Assembly (NCBI GenBank): GCA_017529175.1
Contig: JAFXNX010000014.1
Coordinates: 1-6,297, forward strand
DNA from: Clostridia bacterium
Lineage (GTDB): Bacteria; Bacillota_A; Clostridia; Oscillospirales; CAG-272
Direction: 5' to 3'
Length of the DNA stretch: 6,297 nucleotides
Below are positions 1 through 5,582 of the stretch, in pieces. The stretch's first letter is position 1, and the number at the start of each line of letters is the position of its first letter. The translations under genes and the position numbers were made by a program. The notes under the pieces are model-generated. The model did not search any database and had not been told where the DNA came from. It was given only the letters and a program-made list of their open reading frames with translations.

Positions 1-314
1 ATCCCCTTCATCGTCTTGACGGCGAGCGGCGCCCACGAGCCGTTCTCGATGAGACCGACCGTCTTGTTTTTGAAGCCCCTCTCGGTGAGGTGCTCGATGA
101 ACTCTCTCATGAACGGGAAGATGCCCGCGTTATACGTCGTCGTCGCAAGGACGATCTTGCCGTACCTGAACGCGTCTTCGACCGCCTCCGCCATGTCGCA
201 TCTCGCGAGGTCGTTGACGGCAACTTTCGGGCAGCCCCTTATGCGGAGCTCCTCGGCGAGCATATCAACCGCTTTCTTCGTATTGCCGTAAACGGACGTG
301 TACGCAATGACCAC
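1..314 (-). pseudogene. Flavodoxin-domain fragment of a second flavodiiron protein, inverted
   Basis: Read on the minus strand from about 314 down to base 1, this is a continuous flavodoxin domain with no stop. It starts VVIAYTSVYGNTKKAV, which contains the FMN phosphate-binding loop. It continues through ATTTYNAGIFPFM and IENGSWAP and runs off the window. Aligned by hand over 102 residues it is about 75% identical to the flavodoxin domain of the + strand flavodiiron gene (bases 795-1110), with many silent differences, so it is a diverged paralogue and not a fresh copy. Its own diiron domain should precede VVIAY but is absent: the sequence switches at 309-314 into the + strand gene. The remainder, if it exists, lies left of the window. 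Whether this is a genomic rearrangement or an assembly chimera cannot be told here. The identification as flavodiiron flavodoxin is secure. Confidence 0.85.
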
Positions 315-1865
315 TCCGCAAATATCGCGAACTTTATGAGAAACTACCCCGGCGCGACGATAGTGTCGTCCGCAAAAGCGTTCGCGATGATGAAAAACTT
401 CTTCGGAACGGAGTTCGAAGACCGCCGCATAGTTGTCGGAGAAGGCGACGCGCTCTCACTCGGCCGTCACACACTGAATTTTGTCACCGCGGCAATGGTC
501 CACTGGCCGGAAGTCATTATGACTTACGACTCTACTGACAAGGTACTCTTCTCCGCCGACGGCTTCGGTAAATTCGGCGCATGGGATACCGAAGAGGACT
601 GGGCGTGCGAGGCGAGACGCTACTATTTCGGCATCGTCGGCAAGTACGGCGCGCAGGTACAGGCAGTTCTCAAAAAAGCGGCAGGGCTTGACATTGAGAT
701 CATTTGCCCGCTTCACGGACCGGTGCTCACCGAGAACCTCGGTTATTATCTGAATCTTTACAACATATGGTCGTCATACGGAATTGAGAGCGAAGGGATC
801 ATGATCGCTTACACTTCCGTATACGGAAACACAAAGCGCGCGGTCGAAGTGCTCGCCGACAAACTGAGAGCAAACGGTTGTCCGAAGGTAGTTGTCTGCG
901 ACCTTGCGCGCGAGGATATGGCGGAAGCGGTCGAGGATGCGTTCCGTTACGGACGTCTCGTTCTCGCGACAACGACTTACAACGCTGACATTTTCCCGTT
1001 CATGCGTACCTTCATCGACCATCTCGTCGAGCGCGGATACCGCAACCGCACCGTCGCGTTTATCGAGAACGGAAGCTGGGCGCCTCAGGCGGCGAAGGTC
1101 ATGAAGAGTATGTTCGAAGGTCTCAAAAACATCACGTTCTGCGAGAATACGGTAAGGATAACCTCGGCTCTGAACGATGTTTCGAAAGACGCGCTCGAAG
1201 CGCTCGCGGGAGAGCTCTGTCAGGACTACCTCGCACAGCACGACGAAACGGCGAACAAGAACGACCTGACGGCGCTCTTCAAGATCGGTTACGGACTTTA
1301 CGTCGTAACGTCAAACGACGGTACGCGCGACAACGGACTGATCGTCAACACGGTCTCGCAGGTGACAAGCTCTCCGAACCGCGTCGCGGTTTGCATAAAC
1401 AAGGAGAACTATTCGCATCACGTCATCAAGCAGACGGGCAAGATGAACGTCAACTGTCTCTCGATCGAAGCGCCGTTCTCCGTCTTTGAAAACTTCGGTT
1501 TCAGAAGCGGACGAAACGCAGATAAATTTGAAAACATTGACGTTCTCCGCTCCGACAACGGGCTCGTATTCCTGCCCAAATACATAAACTCGTTCATGTC
1601 GCTTAAGGTCGAGGATTACGTCGACCTTGACACTCACGGTATGTTTATCTGCACTGTAACCGAAGCGAGAGTCATCTCCGGCGTTGACACGATGACTTAT
1701 ACATACTATCAGGACAACGTCAAGCCGAAGCCGCAAGTCGAAGGTAAGAAAGGTTACGTTTGCAAGATCTGCGGTTACGTTTACGAGGGAGACGAGCTTC
1801 CCGAAGACTTCGTCTGCCCGCTGTGCAAGCACGGCGCCGTCGATTTTGAACCGATAGAAAACTGA
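90..1865 (+). CDS. Multidomain flavodiiron protein (diiron-flavodoxin-flavin reductase-rubredoxin), 5' end replaced
   Basis: Flavodiiron proteins reduce O2 to water and/or NO to N2O in the cytoplasm of anaerobes. The domains in order are a metallo-beta-lactamase-type diiron domain (residues ~74-235), flavodoxin (~236-385, FMN loop YTSVYGNT at 241-248), flavin reductase-like FMN-binding domain (~392-550) and a C-terminal rubredoxin-like domain (Cys558, 561, 576, 579). The fusion joins an FprA-type protein to what is a separate Hrb-type protein (flavin reductase plus rubredoxin) in some acetogens, so NAD(P)H-to-O2 transfer could occur in one chain. Retained iron ligands by family alignment are Asp74, His75, His138, Asp157 and His209. 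Residues 1-73 are only the antisense of another flavodoxin domain, so the His and Glu of H-x-E-x-D are missing. The open frame begins at 90, but homology begins at 309. The true start and promoter are not present. As it stands the product should be inactive as an oxidase unless the junction is artefactual. Confidence 0.9.
   Translation: MLDELSHEREDARVIRRRRKDDLAVPERVFDRLRHVASREVVDGNFRAAPYAELLGEHINRFLRIAVNGRVRNDHSANIANFMRNYPGATIVSSAKAFAMMKNFFGTEFEDRRIVVGEGDALSLGRHTLNFVTAAMVHWPEVIMTYDSTDKVLFSADGFGKFGAWDTEEDWACEARRYYFGIVGKYGAQVQAVLKKAAGLDIEIICPLHGPVLTENLGYYLNLYNIWSSYGIESEGIMIAYTSVYGNTKRAVEVLADKLRANGCPKVVVCDLAREDMAEAVEDAFRYGRLVLATTTYNADIFPFMRTFIDHLVERGYRNRTVAFIENGSWAPQAAKVMKSMFEGLKNITFCENTVRITSALNDVSKDALEALAGELCQDYLAQHDETANKNDLTALFKIGYGLYVVTSNDGTRDNGLIVNTVSQVTSSPNRVAVCINKENYSHHVIKQTGKMNVNCLSIEAPFSVFENFGFRSGRNADKFENIDVLRSDNGLVFLPKYINSFMSLKVEDYVDLDTHGMFICTVTEARVISGVDTMTYTYYQDNVKPKPQVEGKKGYVCKICGYVYEGDELPEDFVCPLCKHGAVDFEPIEN
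309..314. other. Head-to-head inversion junction between two flavodiiron genes
   Basis: The bases GACCAC fit both sides. On the + strand they encode Asp-His of the conserved (H-x-E-x-)D-H-S diiron motif, continuing as DHSANIANF. On the minus strand they read GTGGTC, the Val-Val before IAYTSVYGNT of the flavodoxin domain. The homology switch therefore falls on a microhomology of about 6 bp. If the two genes were once in tandem, GTGGTC in copy 1 and GACCAC in copy 2 would have been a short inverted repeat, and inverting the segment between them gives exactly this junction. A fold-back amplification or assembly artefact would look the same. Confidence 0.75.
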
Positions 1866-1896
1866 AATATAAAAATATTCTGAAAGGAGACACACC

Positions 1897-2052
1897 ATGA
1901 AATACGTTTGTGACGCTTGCGGTTGGGAATACGACGAGGCGCTGGGCGACCCCGACAACGGAATCGAGCCCGGAACGAAATTCGAGGACCTTCCGGACGA
2001 CTTCGTCTGCCCTCTCTGCGGAGTGGGAAAAGATATGTTCTCCGAAGCGTAA
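1897..2052 (+). CDS. Rubredoxin
   Basis: This is a 51-residue rubredoxin, a cytoplasmic one-electron carrier. It has the two canonical knuckles, Cys5-x2-Cys8 and Cys38-x2-Cys41, plus the conserved [20 protein letters not shown] stretch between them, so a complete Fe(Cys)4 site is predicted. Length is typical of the family. The start is fixed by AAAGGAGA at 1883-1890, 6 bases before the ATG. It lies 31 bases after the flavodiiron gene with no terminator between, so the two are probably co-transcribed. Flavodiiron proteins commonly take electrons from rubredoxin, which makes this the likely donor, although the neighbouring protein already carries a rubredoxin-like domain of its own. Confidence 0.95.
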   Translation: MKYVCDACGWEYDEALGDPDNGIEPGTKFEDLPDDFVCPLCGVGKDMFSEA

Positions 2053-2060
2053 GGATTATC

Positions 2061-2139
2061 ACGGGACTCTTTCCCGTACCCCGCCAAAGGGATATACACG
2101 GGCTCTGCCCGAACCCGCCAAAGGGAAAGATCCCTTTGG
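2061..2139. repeat. Imperfect tandem repeat with stacked hairpins
   Basis: Two related units lie at 2061-2092 and 2098-2126. Each begins ACGGG, forms a small hairpin (ACGGGA/TCCCGT in the first, CGGGC/GCCCG in the second) and ends with an identical CCCGCCAAAGGGA (2080-2092 and 2114-2126). After the second unit, TCCCTTTGG at 2131-2139 is perfectly complementary to CCAAAGGGA, giving a 9-bp stem with an AAGA loop. The same segment could instead pair with the first unit, so alternative folds exist. The hairpin has no T-tract and is not itself a good terminator. It may be an intergenic repeat family or a 3'-end stabiliser; its role is unknown. Confidence 0.6.
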
Positions 2140-2153
2140 AAACCCATATAGAG

Positions 2154-2187
2154 AAGCCGAAGCAGACTGCAACTACTTCGGCTTTTT
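2154..2187 (+). terminator. Rho-independent terminator of the flavodiiron-rubredoxin unit
   Basis: AAGCCGAAG (2154-2162) and CTTCGGCTT (2176-2184) form a perfect 9-bp stem with a 13-base loop, followed by a run of T (2183-2187). An A-run on the complementary side means it may also work weakly for the converging ATP-grasp gene, whose stop codon is at 2206. Confidence 0.75.
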
Positions 2188-2205
2188 GTTTATCAGTTTT
2201 GAAAA

Positions 2206-3177
2206 TCAACTGTTCATTATTCTGTTATAAAGATCGAGATTATAATTCGGTTCCGGAAGAACGATTTCTTTTCCGTAAATATAATCATACTCATCAGGGT
2301 CAAAGCGTGAAAATCCACTTCCGACAAAATATGTCAATTCACCGAAATATATTTTTCCGTCGCAGTAATAGAAATCAACTCTTATGTATGGATAATCCTT
2401 GCACAATACTTTTGCAATCTCAAACATTTTTCTGTGTACGTCAGAAAACTCGAATTCTTCAAGTCTTGCACCGAATGAACCGTTATCAAACGGTAGTATT
2501 TCTCCTTTGTCAGACACAAAACATCTTTTATGTTCTCCGTATCGTCCGATGTCTACTTGCATATTGAGCGGTTTACCGCTGAAACAACTGATTTTATAAT
2601 CCGTCAATCCACCCGATGAATCTTCAAGATATTTCTCAATAATAATCCTGGGTTTGATTTTTTCATAATTCCACTCACGTCCGTACCAATACAGATTTCT
2701 TTTCATCCAACTATTTATCGTTTTTTTCCACCAAAATATATTCTCTTTGGATTTATCCCTACATATAAAATTCCATCCGCTTCCGTGCGTCGCTTTCAAA
2801 ACGAACTTGTTCGGAAGTTTATCGAAATCAATGTCATCAACACTGTCATATACGCCAATGATATCATTGAGCATTTCGCCATATCCCATTTTTTGAATAT
2901 AATCTCTGACCGCGTATTTATCGGCGGTAATGACCATTTCTTCATTTCTCCAAAATAATTTCAACCACTGAAGCTTTTCCATCATCCTTTTAGGATCGGA
3001 TAGATCAAGTTCTCTTCCGAAAACATCTTTATACATCTTTTTCAAAAAAGTATAATCATCGTATTTTTTAAGGTCCCTTTTCCCCTTATAATATCAATAC
3101 TCGCTGTGCATATAACTTCCAAAAGAAGTATAACGAATAAACCTCAGTTTACTTTTTAATTTATTCTTCAAACTCAT
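2206..3177 (-). pseudogene. TupA-type ATP-grasp protein, interrupted by TGA at codon 28
   Basis: The main frame matches the TupA-like ATP-grasp family, often labelled glycosyltransferase and found in capsule, teichuronopeptide and surface-polysaccharide clusters. Diagnostic segments are EKLQWLKLF, DKYAVRDYI, FVLKATHGSGWNFICRDKS, WYGREWNYEKIKPRIIIEKY, DYKISCFSGKP, YIRVDFYY and KIYFGELTYFVGSGFSRF. ATP-grasp members usually join a carboxylate to an amine; the substrate here is unknown. The true start is almost certainly the ATG at 3177, because GGAGG stands 7 bases upstream. From it 27 codons run to an in-frame TGA at 3094-3096. Beyond the stop the same frame continues YYKGKRDLKKYDDYTF into the conserved domain. 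Restored length would be 323 residues. The downstream TTG (3045) and ATG (3036) lack a clear ribosome binding site. The gene is AT-rich compared with its flanks, suggesting transfer. A sequencing error or readthrough cannot be excluded. Confidence 0.8.
3094..3096 (-). other. In-frame TGA stop inside the ATP-grasp gene
   Basis: The stop sits after MHSEY and before YYKGKRD in the frame of the gene. A single base change from TGG would restore reading with a tryptophan between aromatic residues; that this was the original codon is inference. TGA is not recoded generally here: the flavodiiron gene ends with TGA and encodes Trp with TGG. Confidence 0.75.
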
Positions 3178-3254
3178 ATTCAAGCCTCCATTTCTTTTGA
3201 GTAACAGATATCGACAAAATTCGAACACCAAATCAGCAATAATTAATCAAATTA

Positions 3255-3283
3255 ATAATATCACAAATTGTGATATATGTCAA
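3255..3283 (-). promoter_or_regulatory. Sigma-A-type promoter of the ATP-grasp gene
   Basis: On the minus strand a perfect -35 box TTGACA (3278-3283) is followed after exactly 17 bases by TATTAT (3255-3260). Transcription would start near 3248 and give a leader of about 70 bases before the ATG at 3177. The spacer is filled by the palindrome at 3258-3276, which also overlaps the -10 box, so binding there should block RNA polymerase. Confidence 0.75.
3258..3276. promoter_or_regulatory. Operator O1, perfect 19-bp palindrome
   Basis: ATATCACAA-A-TTGTGATAT is a perfect 9-1-9 inverted repeat lying in the -35/-10 spacer of the minus-strand promoter. Size and symmetry suit a dimeric helix-turn-helix repressor, most simply the adjacent XRE protein. 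No binding data are implied. Confidence 0.7.
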
Positions 3284-3301
3284 TATCTCATTCCGAGATA
3301 C
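3283..3301. promoter_or_regulatory. Operator O2, imperfect 19-bp palindrome related to O1
   Basis: ATATCTCAT-T-CCGAGATAC has the same 9-1-9 layout as O1, with its centre 25 bp away. The core TATCTC-N5-GAGATA is perfect. The four half-sites of O1 and O2 share RTATCWC, which suggests the same protein binds both, more weakly at O2. It ends one base before the -10 box of the XRE promoter. Confidence 0.6.
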
Positions 3302-3302
3302 A

Positions 3303-3308
3303 TATAAT
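3303..3308 (+). promoter_or_regulatory. -10 box of the XRE regulator promoter
   Basis: A consensus TATAAT lies 34 bases before the ATG of the XRE gene. The -35 region 17 bases upstream is a poor match (TCAATA) and overlaps the -35 of the divergent promoter. O2 occupies the spacer, which suggests autoregulation. A second AT-rich stretch near 3314-3320 is an alternative -10. Confidence 0.5.
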
Positions 3309-3341
3309 TTAAGTATATTATACAAATGCATCGAGGTGGAA

Positions 3342-3554
3342 ATGAGAATAAGAGATTTAAGAGAGGATTCCGACATCACCCAAAAAACAATAGCGGACTA
3401 TTTGCACATCAGGCAGAACACATATTCTCAATATGAGACCGGTCAAAGACAAATTTCGATAGACGTTCTGATTAAGCTTGCAAAGTTCTACGACGTTTCG
3501 ACCGACTATATACTTGATCTCACAAACAAAAAGACGCCGTATCCTAAAGATTGA
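3342..3554 (+). CDS. Small XRE-family helix-turn-helix regulator
   Basis: This is a 70-residue protein consisting almost only of a Cro/CI-type helix-turn-helix domain. The scanning and recognition helices lie in TQKTIADYLHIRQNTYSQYE (residues 13-32), followed by the characteristic TGQRQISIDVLIKLAKFYDV and the STDYILDLT ending of this family. There is no C-terminal effector, peptidase or membrane domain. The start is the ATG at 3342, because GAGG (3333-3336) is placed 5 bases ahead. The frame is open back to a GTG at 3270, but that lies inside O1 upstream of the probable promoter, so a longer form is unlikely. It is divergent from the interrupted ATP-grasp gene and separated from it by 164 bases holding two matching operators. 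The likely role is repressing that gene and itself; this is inference from position. Confidence 0.9.
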   Translation: MRIRDLREDSDITQKTIADYLHIRQNTYSQYETGQRQISIDVLIKLAKFYDVSTDYILDLTNKKTPYPKD

Positions 3555-3607
3555 ATACGGCGCACCTATATCATATATCCGCCGCGAGATCCCGCGGCGG
3601 ATCTTTA
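3535..3607 (+). terminator. Tandem hairpins ending the XRE gene
   Basis: The first stem is CGCCGTAT (3535-3542) with ATACGGCG (3555-3562) and contains the stop codon in its loop. It lacks a T-tract. The second is stronger: ATCCGCCGCG (3577-3586) with CGCGGCGGAT (3593-3602), a perfect 10-bp GC-rich stem with a 6-base loop followed by CTTTAT. The second is the probable terminator, although its T-run is short. Confidence 0.6.
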
Positions 3608-3609
3608 TG

Positions 3610-3638
3610 TTGAAAAACGGTTTTGGTTGTGGTAGAAT
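3610..3638 (+). promoter_or_regulatory. Sigma-A-type promoter of the iron-sulfur flavoprotein gene
   Basis: TTGAAA (3610-3615) is separated by exactly 17 bases from TAGAAT (3633-3638). Transcription should begin near 3645, just ahead of the strong GGAGGAG ribosome binding site at 3653-3659. Confidence 0.65.
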
Positions 3639-3666
3639 ATAATATAAGAAACGGAGGAGTGGATAT

Positions 3667-4284
3667 ATGAAGATACTTATGATAAACGGTTCGCCGCACA
3701 AAGCGGGTGTGTGTGCGGCGGCGCTTGACGAGATGAAAAAGATCTTTGACGAAGAAGGGATCGACTCCGAGATCGTACATATCGGGAATCAGGCGATAAG
3801 AGGATGCGTTGCCTGTGGCGCGTGCGGGAAACTCGGACGCTGCGCCTTTGACGACGCGGTGAACGAGGCATCTCCCAAGTTCGAGGAAGCAGACGGCATT
3901 GTCGTCGCCTCCCCGGTATACTTTGCGTCAGCCAACGCAACGCTCGTCGCGTTCCTCGACCGCCTCTTTTACAGCACTCACTTTTCAAAGCACATGAAAG
4001 TCGGGGCCGCAGTCGTCAGCGCGAGACGCGGAGGGCTGTCCGCGACGTTCGACGAGCTGAACAAGTATTTTACCATAGCGGGAATGCCGGTCGTCTCCTC
4101 GACCTACTGGAACAGCATCCACGGCAACAGCGCGGAGGAGGCGAAACAGGACCTCGAGGGACTTCAGGTGATGAGGAATCTCGCACACAACATGTCCTTC
4201 CTCGTCAAGGCGATCGCCCTCGGCAGGGAGAAGTACGGAATGCCCGAGATCGAGTGGGGCGAGAGGACTAATTTCATCAGGTAA
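3667..4284 (+). CDS. Isf-type iron-sulfur flavoprotein / NAD(P)H-dependent FMN reductase family
   Basis: This is a 205-residue flavodoxin-fold protein. It begins MKILMINGSPHKAG, the FMN phosphate-binding loop of the FMN reductase superfamily, and has the second flavin contact SPVYFASANATL (~82-93). A compact cysteine cluster C47-x2-C50-x2-C53-x5-C59 follows the second strand. This is the pattern used in Isf proteins to bind a [4Fe-4S] cluster. An extra Cys16 lies in the phosphate loop. Isf proteins are cytoplasmic redox proteins of strict anaerobes, linked to oxidative-stress or electron-transfer roles; the partner here is unknown. The ATG at 3667 is supported by GGAGGAG 7 bases upstream. It has its own promoter, and no convincing terminator follows, so some readthrough into the next gene is possible. 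Many relatives are annotated only as flavodoxin family protein, and cluster binding is inferred from the motif. Confidence 0.85.
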   Translation: MKILMINGSPHKAGVCAAALDEMKKIFDEEGIDSEIVHIGNQAIRGCVACGACGKLGRCAFDDAVNEASPKFEEADGIVVASPVYFASANATLVAFLDRLFYSTHFSKHMKVGAAVVSARRGGLSATFDELNKYFTIAGMPVVSSTYWNSIHGNSAEEAKQDLEGLQVMRNLAHNMSFLVKAIALGREKYGMPEIEWGERTNFIR

Positions 4285-4337
4285 ACGATCGTCGGTCAAC
4301 GATTACAAATTGAAAACGCAAAGTTTTCGCATGTATA

Positions 4338-4366
4338 TTTACATTCGAAACGATACATGATACAAT
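4338..4366 (+). promoter_or_regulatory. Sigma-A-type extended -10 promoter of the alcohol dehydrogenase gene
   Basis: TTTACA (4338-4343), a 17-base spacer, then TACAAT (4361-4366) preceded by TGA, giving a TGn extended -10. The predicted start point is near 4373, inside the hairpin at 4371-4389. Confidence 0.7.
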
Positions 4367-4370
4367 GAAA

Positions 4371-4389
4371 TAGGCGGCAAATCCGCCTA
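4371..4389 (+). promoter_or_regulatory. Hairpin at the 5' end of the fucO leader
   Basis: TAGGCGG (4371-4377), loop CAAAT, CCGCCTA (4383-4389) form a perfect 7-bp stem at the predicted transcription start. A stem at the extreme 5' end can protect an mRNA from decay. The same DNA symmetry could be an operator overlapping +1. It lies well before the ribosome binding site GGAGG (4400-4404) and does not cover it. Confidence 0.5.
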
Positions 4390-4413
4390 ATTAAACACCG
4401 GAGGAATATAAAA

Positions 4414-5562
4414 ATGGCAGACAGAATAGTTCTCAACACGATCTCATACCACGGTCACGGCGCTATCGAAAACATAGTTCCCGAGCTCACCGCAAGGGGT
4501 TATAAAAAAGCGTTTCTCACGTCCGACGCCGATCTTCTCAAGTTCGGTGTAACGGCAAAGGTGACGGACCTTCTCGACAAGGCAGGCTTCCCCTACGTCG
4601 TATACAGCGACATCAAACCCAATCCGACTATCGAAAACGTTCAGAACGGCGTTGCATCTTTCAACGAAAGCGGCGCAGACTGCATCATAGCCATCGGCGG
4701 CGGCTCCAGCATGGACACGGCGAAGGCTATCGGCATCATCGCGACGAATCCCGAATTTGCGGACGTCCGTTCCCTCGAGGGAGTGGCTCCCACGAAGAAC
4801 CACGCAGTATTCACCATCGCGGTCCCCACGACTGCCGGCACGGCGGCAGAGGTCACGATCAACTACGTCATCACCGACGTTGAAAAGAAGCGCAAGTTTG
4901 TTTGCGTAGACGTAAACGACATTCCCGAGATCGCGGTAGTCGACCCCGACATGATGGCTTCGATGCCGAAGGGTCTGACGGCAGCGACGGGCATGGACGC
5001 TCTGACGCACGCTATCGAGGGTTACATCACGAAGGGACACTGCACGATCAGCGATATGTTCCATCTCGAGGCGATCCGTCTCATCGCGGCAAATCTGCGC
5101 GGCGCGGTCGCCAACACTCCCGAAGGACGCGAGGGCATGGCGCTCGGTCAGTACATCGCGGGCATGGGCTTCTCCAACGTGGGTCTCGGCATCGTTCACA
5201 GCATGGCGCACGGCCTTTCCGCTCTCTACGACACGCCTCACGGCGTAGCCTGCGCGATCCTTCTTCCCGTCGGCCTTGAGTACAACAAGACCGTCTGCGG
5301 CGAGAGATACCGCGCCGTCGGCCGCGCAATGGAAGTTGCGGGAATCGACGAAATGACCGACGCCGAGGCTGCGGACGCGACGATCGCGGCTGTGAAAAAG
5401 CTCTCTGCTGACGTCGGCATCCCCGAGAATCTCAAGGGCATCCTCAAGGAAGAGGACGTACAGTTCCTCTCCGAATCCGCTTACGCTGACGCGTGCCGCC
5501 CGGGCAACCCGAGAGACACGAGCGTCGAGGAGATCGCAGAGCTCTACAGAAGCCAGATGTAA
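4414..5562 (+). CDS. fucO: Lactaldehyde reductase / 1,2-propanediol dehydrogenase, iron-dependent (FucO type)
   Basis: This is a 382-residue group III iron-containing alcohol dehydrogenase that aligns along its whole length with E. coli FucO, the NADH-dependent enzyme reducing L-lactaldehyde to (S)-1,2-propanediol. Shared stretches include NPEFADVRSLEG, PTTAGTAAEVTINYVITD, RKFVCVD, DALTHAIEGYIT, MALGQY(I/V)AGMGFSNVGLG and TPHGVA. The Rossmann-type domain has GGGSSMD (95-101), and Asp38 matches the residue linked to NAD over NADP preference. The predicted Fe(II) ligands Asp195, His199, His262 and His276 are all present, one residue off the E. coli numbering. The ATG is supported by GGAGG nine bases upstream. 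The gene stands alone with its own promoter and a downstream hairpin. No fucose or rhamnose genes lie in the window, so the pathway role is inferred from similarity, and a broader aldehyde-reductase role is possible. Confidence 0.93.
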   Translation: MADRIVLNTISYHGHGAIENIVPELTARGYKKAFLTSDADLLKFGVTAKVTDLLDKAGFPYVVYSDIKPNPTIENVQNGVASFNESGADCIIAIGGGSSMDTAKAIGIIATNPEFADVRSLEGVAPTKNHAVFTIAVPTTAGTAAEVTINYVITDVEKKRKFVCVDVNDIPEIAVVDPDMMASMPKGLTAATGMDALTHAIEGYITKGHCTISDMFHLEAIRLIAANLRGAVANTPEGREGMALGQYIAGMGFSNVGLGIVHSMAHGLSALYDTPHGVACAILLPVGLEYNKTVCGERYRAVGRAMEVAGIDEMTDAEAADATIAAVKKLSADVGIPENLKGILKEEDVQFLSESAYADACRPGNPRDTSVEEIAELYRSQM

Positions 5563-5582
5563 TATTATTTTTCAATAATGAT

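Noticed and set aside
774..1241. Minus-strand open frame opposite the flavodiiron flavodoxin domain
   Set aside because: It is the antisense shadow of a real domain. It resembles the frame at 90-310 only because that stretch is likewise antisense to a paralogous flavodoxin domain, which is how the inversion was recognised.
2053..2205. CRISPR-like array in the repeat-bearing spacer
   Set aside because: Only two imperfect units separated by 5 bases; no regular repeats or spacers and no cas genes.
3094..3096. TGA read as selenocysteine or as a reassigned tryptophan codon
   Set aside because: TupA-type ATP-grasp proteins have no selenocysteine role near the N-terminus, no SECIS-like stem was apparent just downstream, and TGA is used as a normal stop while TGG encodes Trp in neighbouring genes.
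3270..3341. Upstream GTG start giving a 94-residue XRE protein
   Set aside because: The extra 24 residues would be encoded across both operators and the -10 box with no ribosome binding site, whereas ATG 3342 has GAGG at proper spacing and begins at the normal domain edge.
4310..4324. cre-like catabolite control site TTGAAAACGCAAAGT upstream of fucO
   Set aside because: It misses one fixed position of the Bacillus consensus (the C near the end) and lies in A/T-rich sequence where near-matches arise by chance; too weak to list.
4312..4328. GAAAAC-GCAAA-GTTTTC as terminator of the flavoprotein gene
   Set aside because: The stem is only 6 bp and A/T-rich and is not followed by a T-run.
4902..5279. 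Arginine-rich open frame inside fucO
   Set aside because: Low-complexity Arg/Ser/His composition typical of an off-frame reading of a GC-rich gene; no ribosome binding site.
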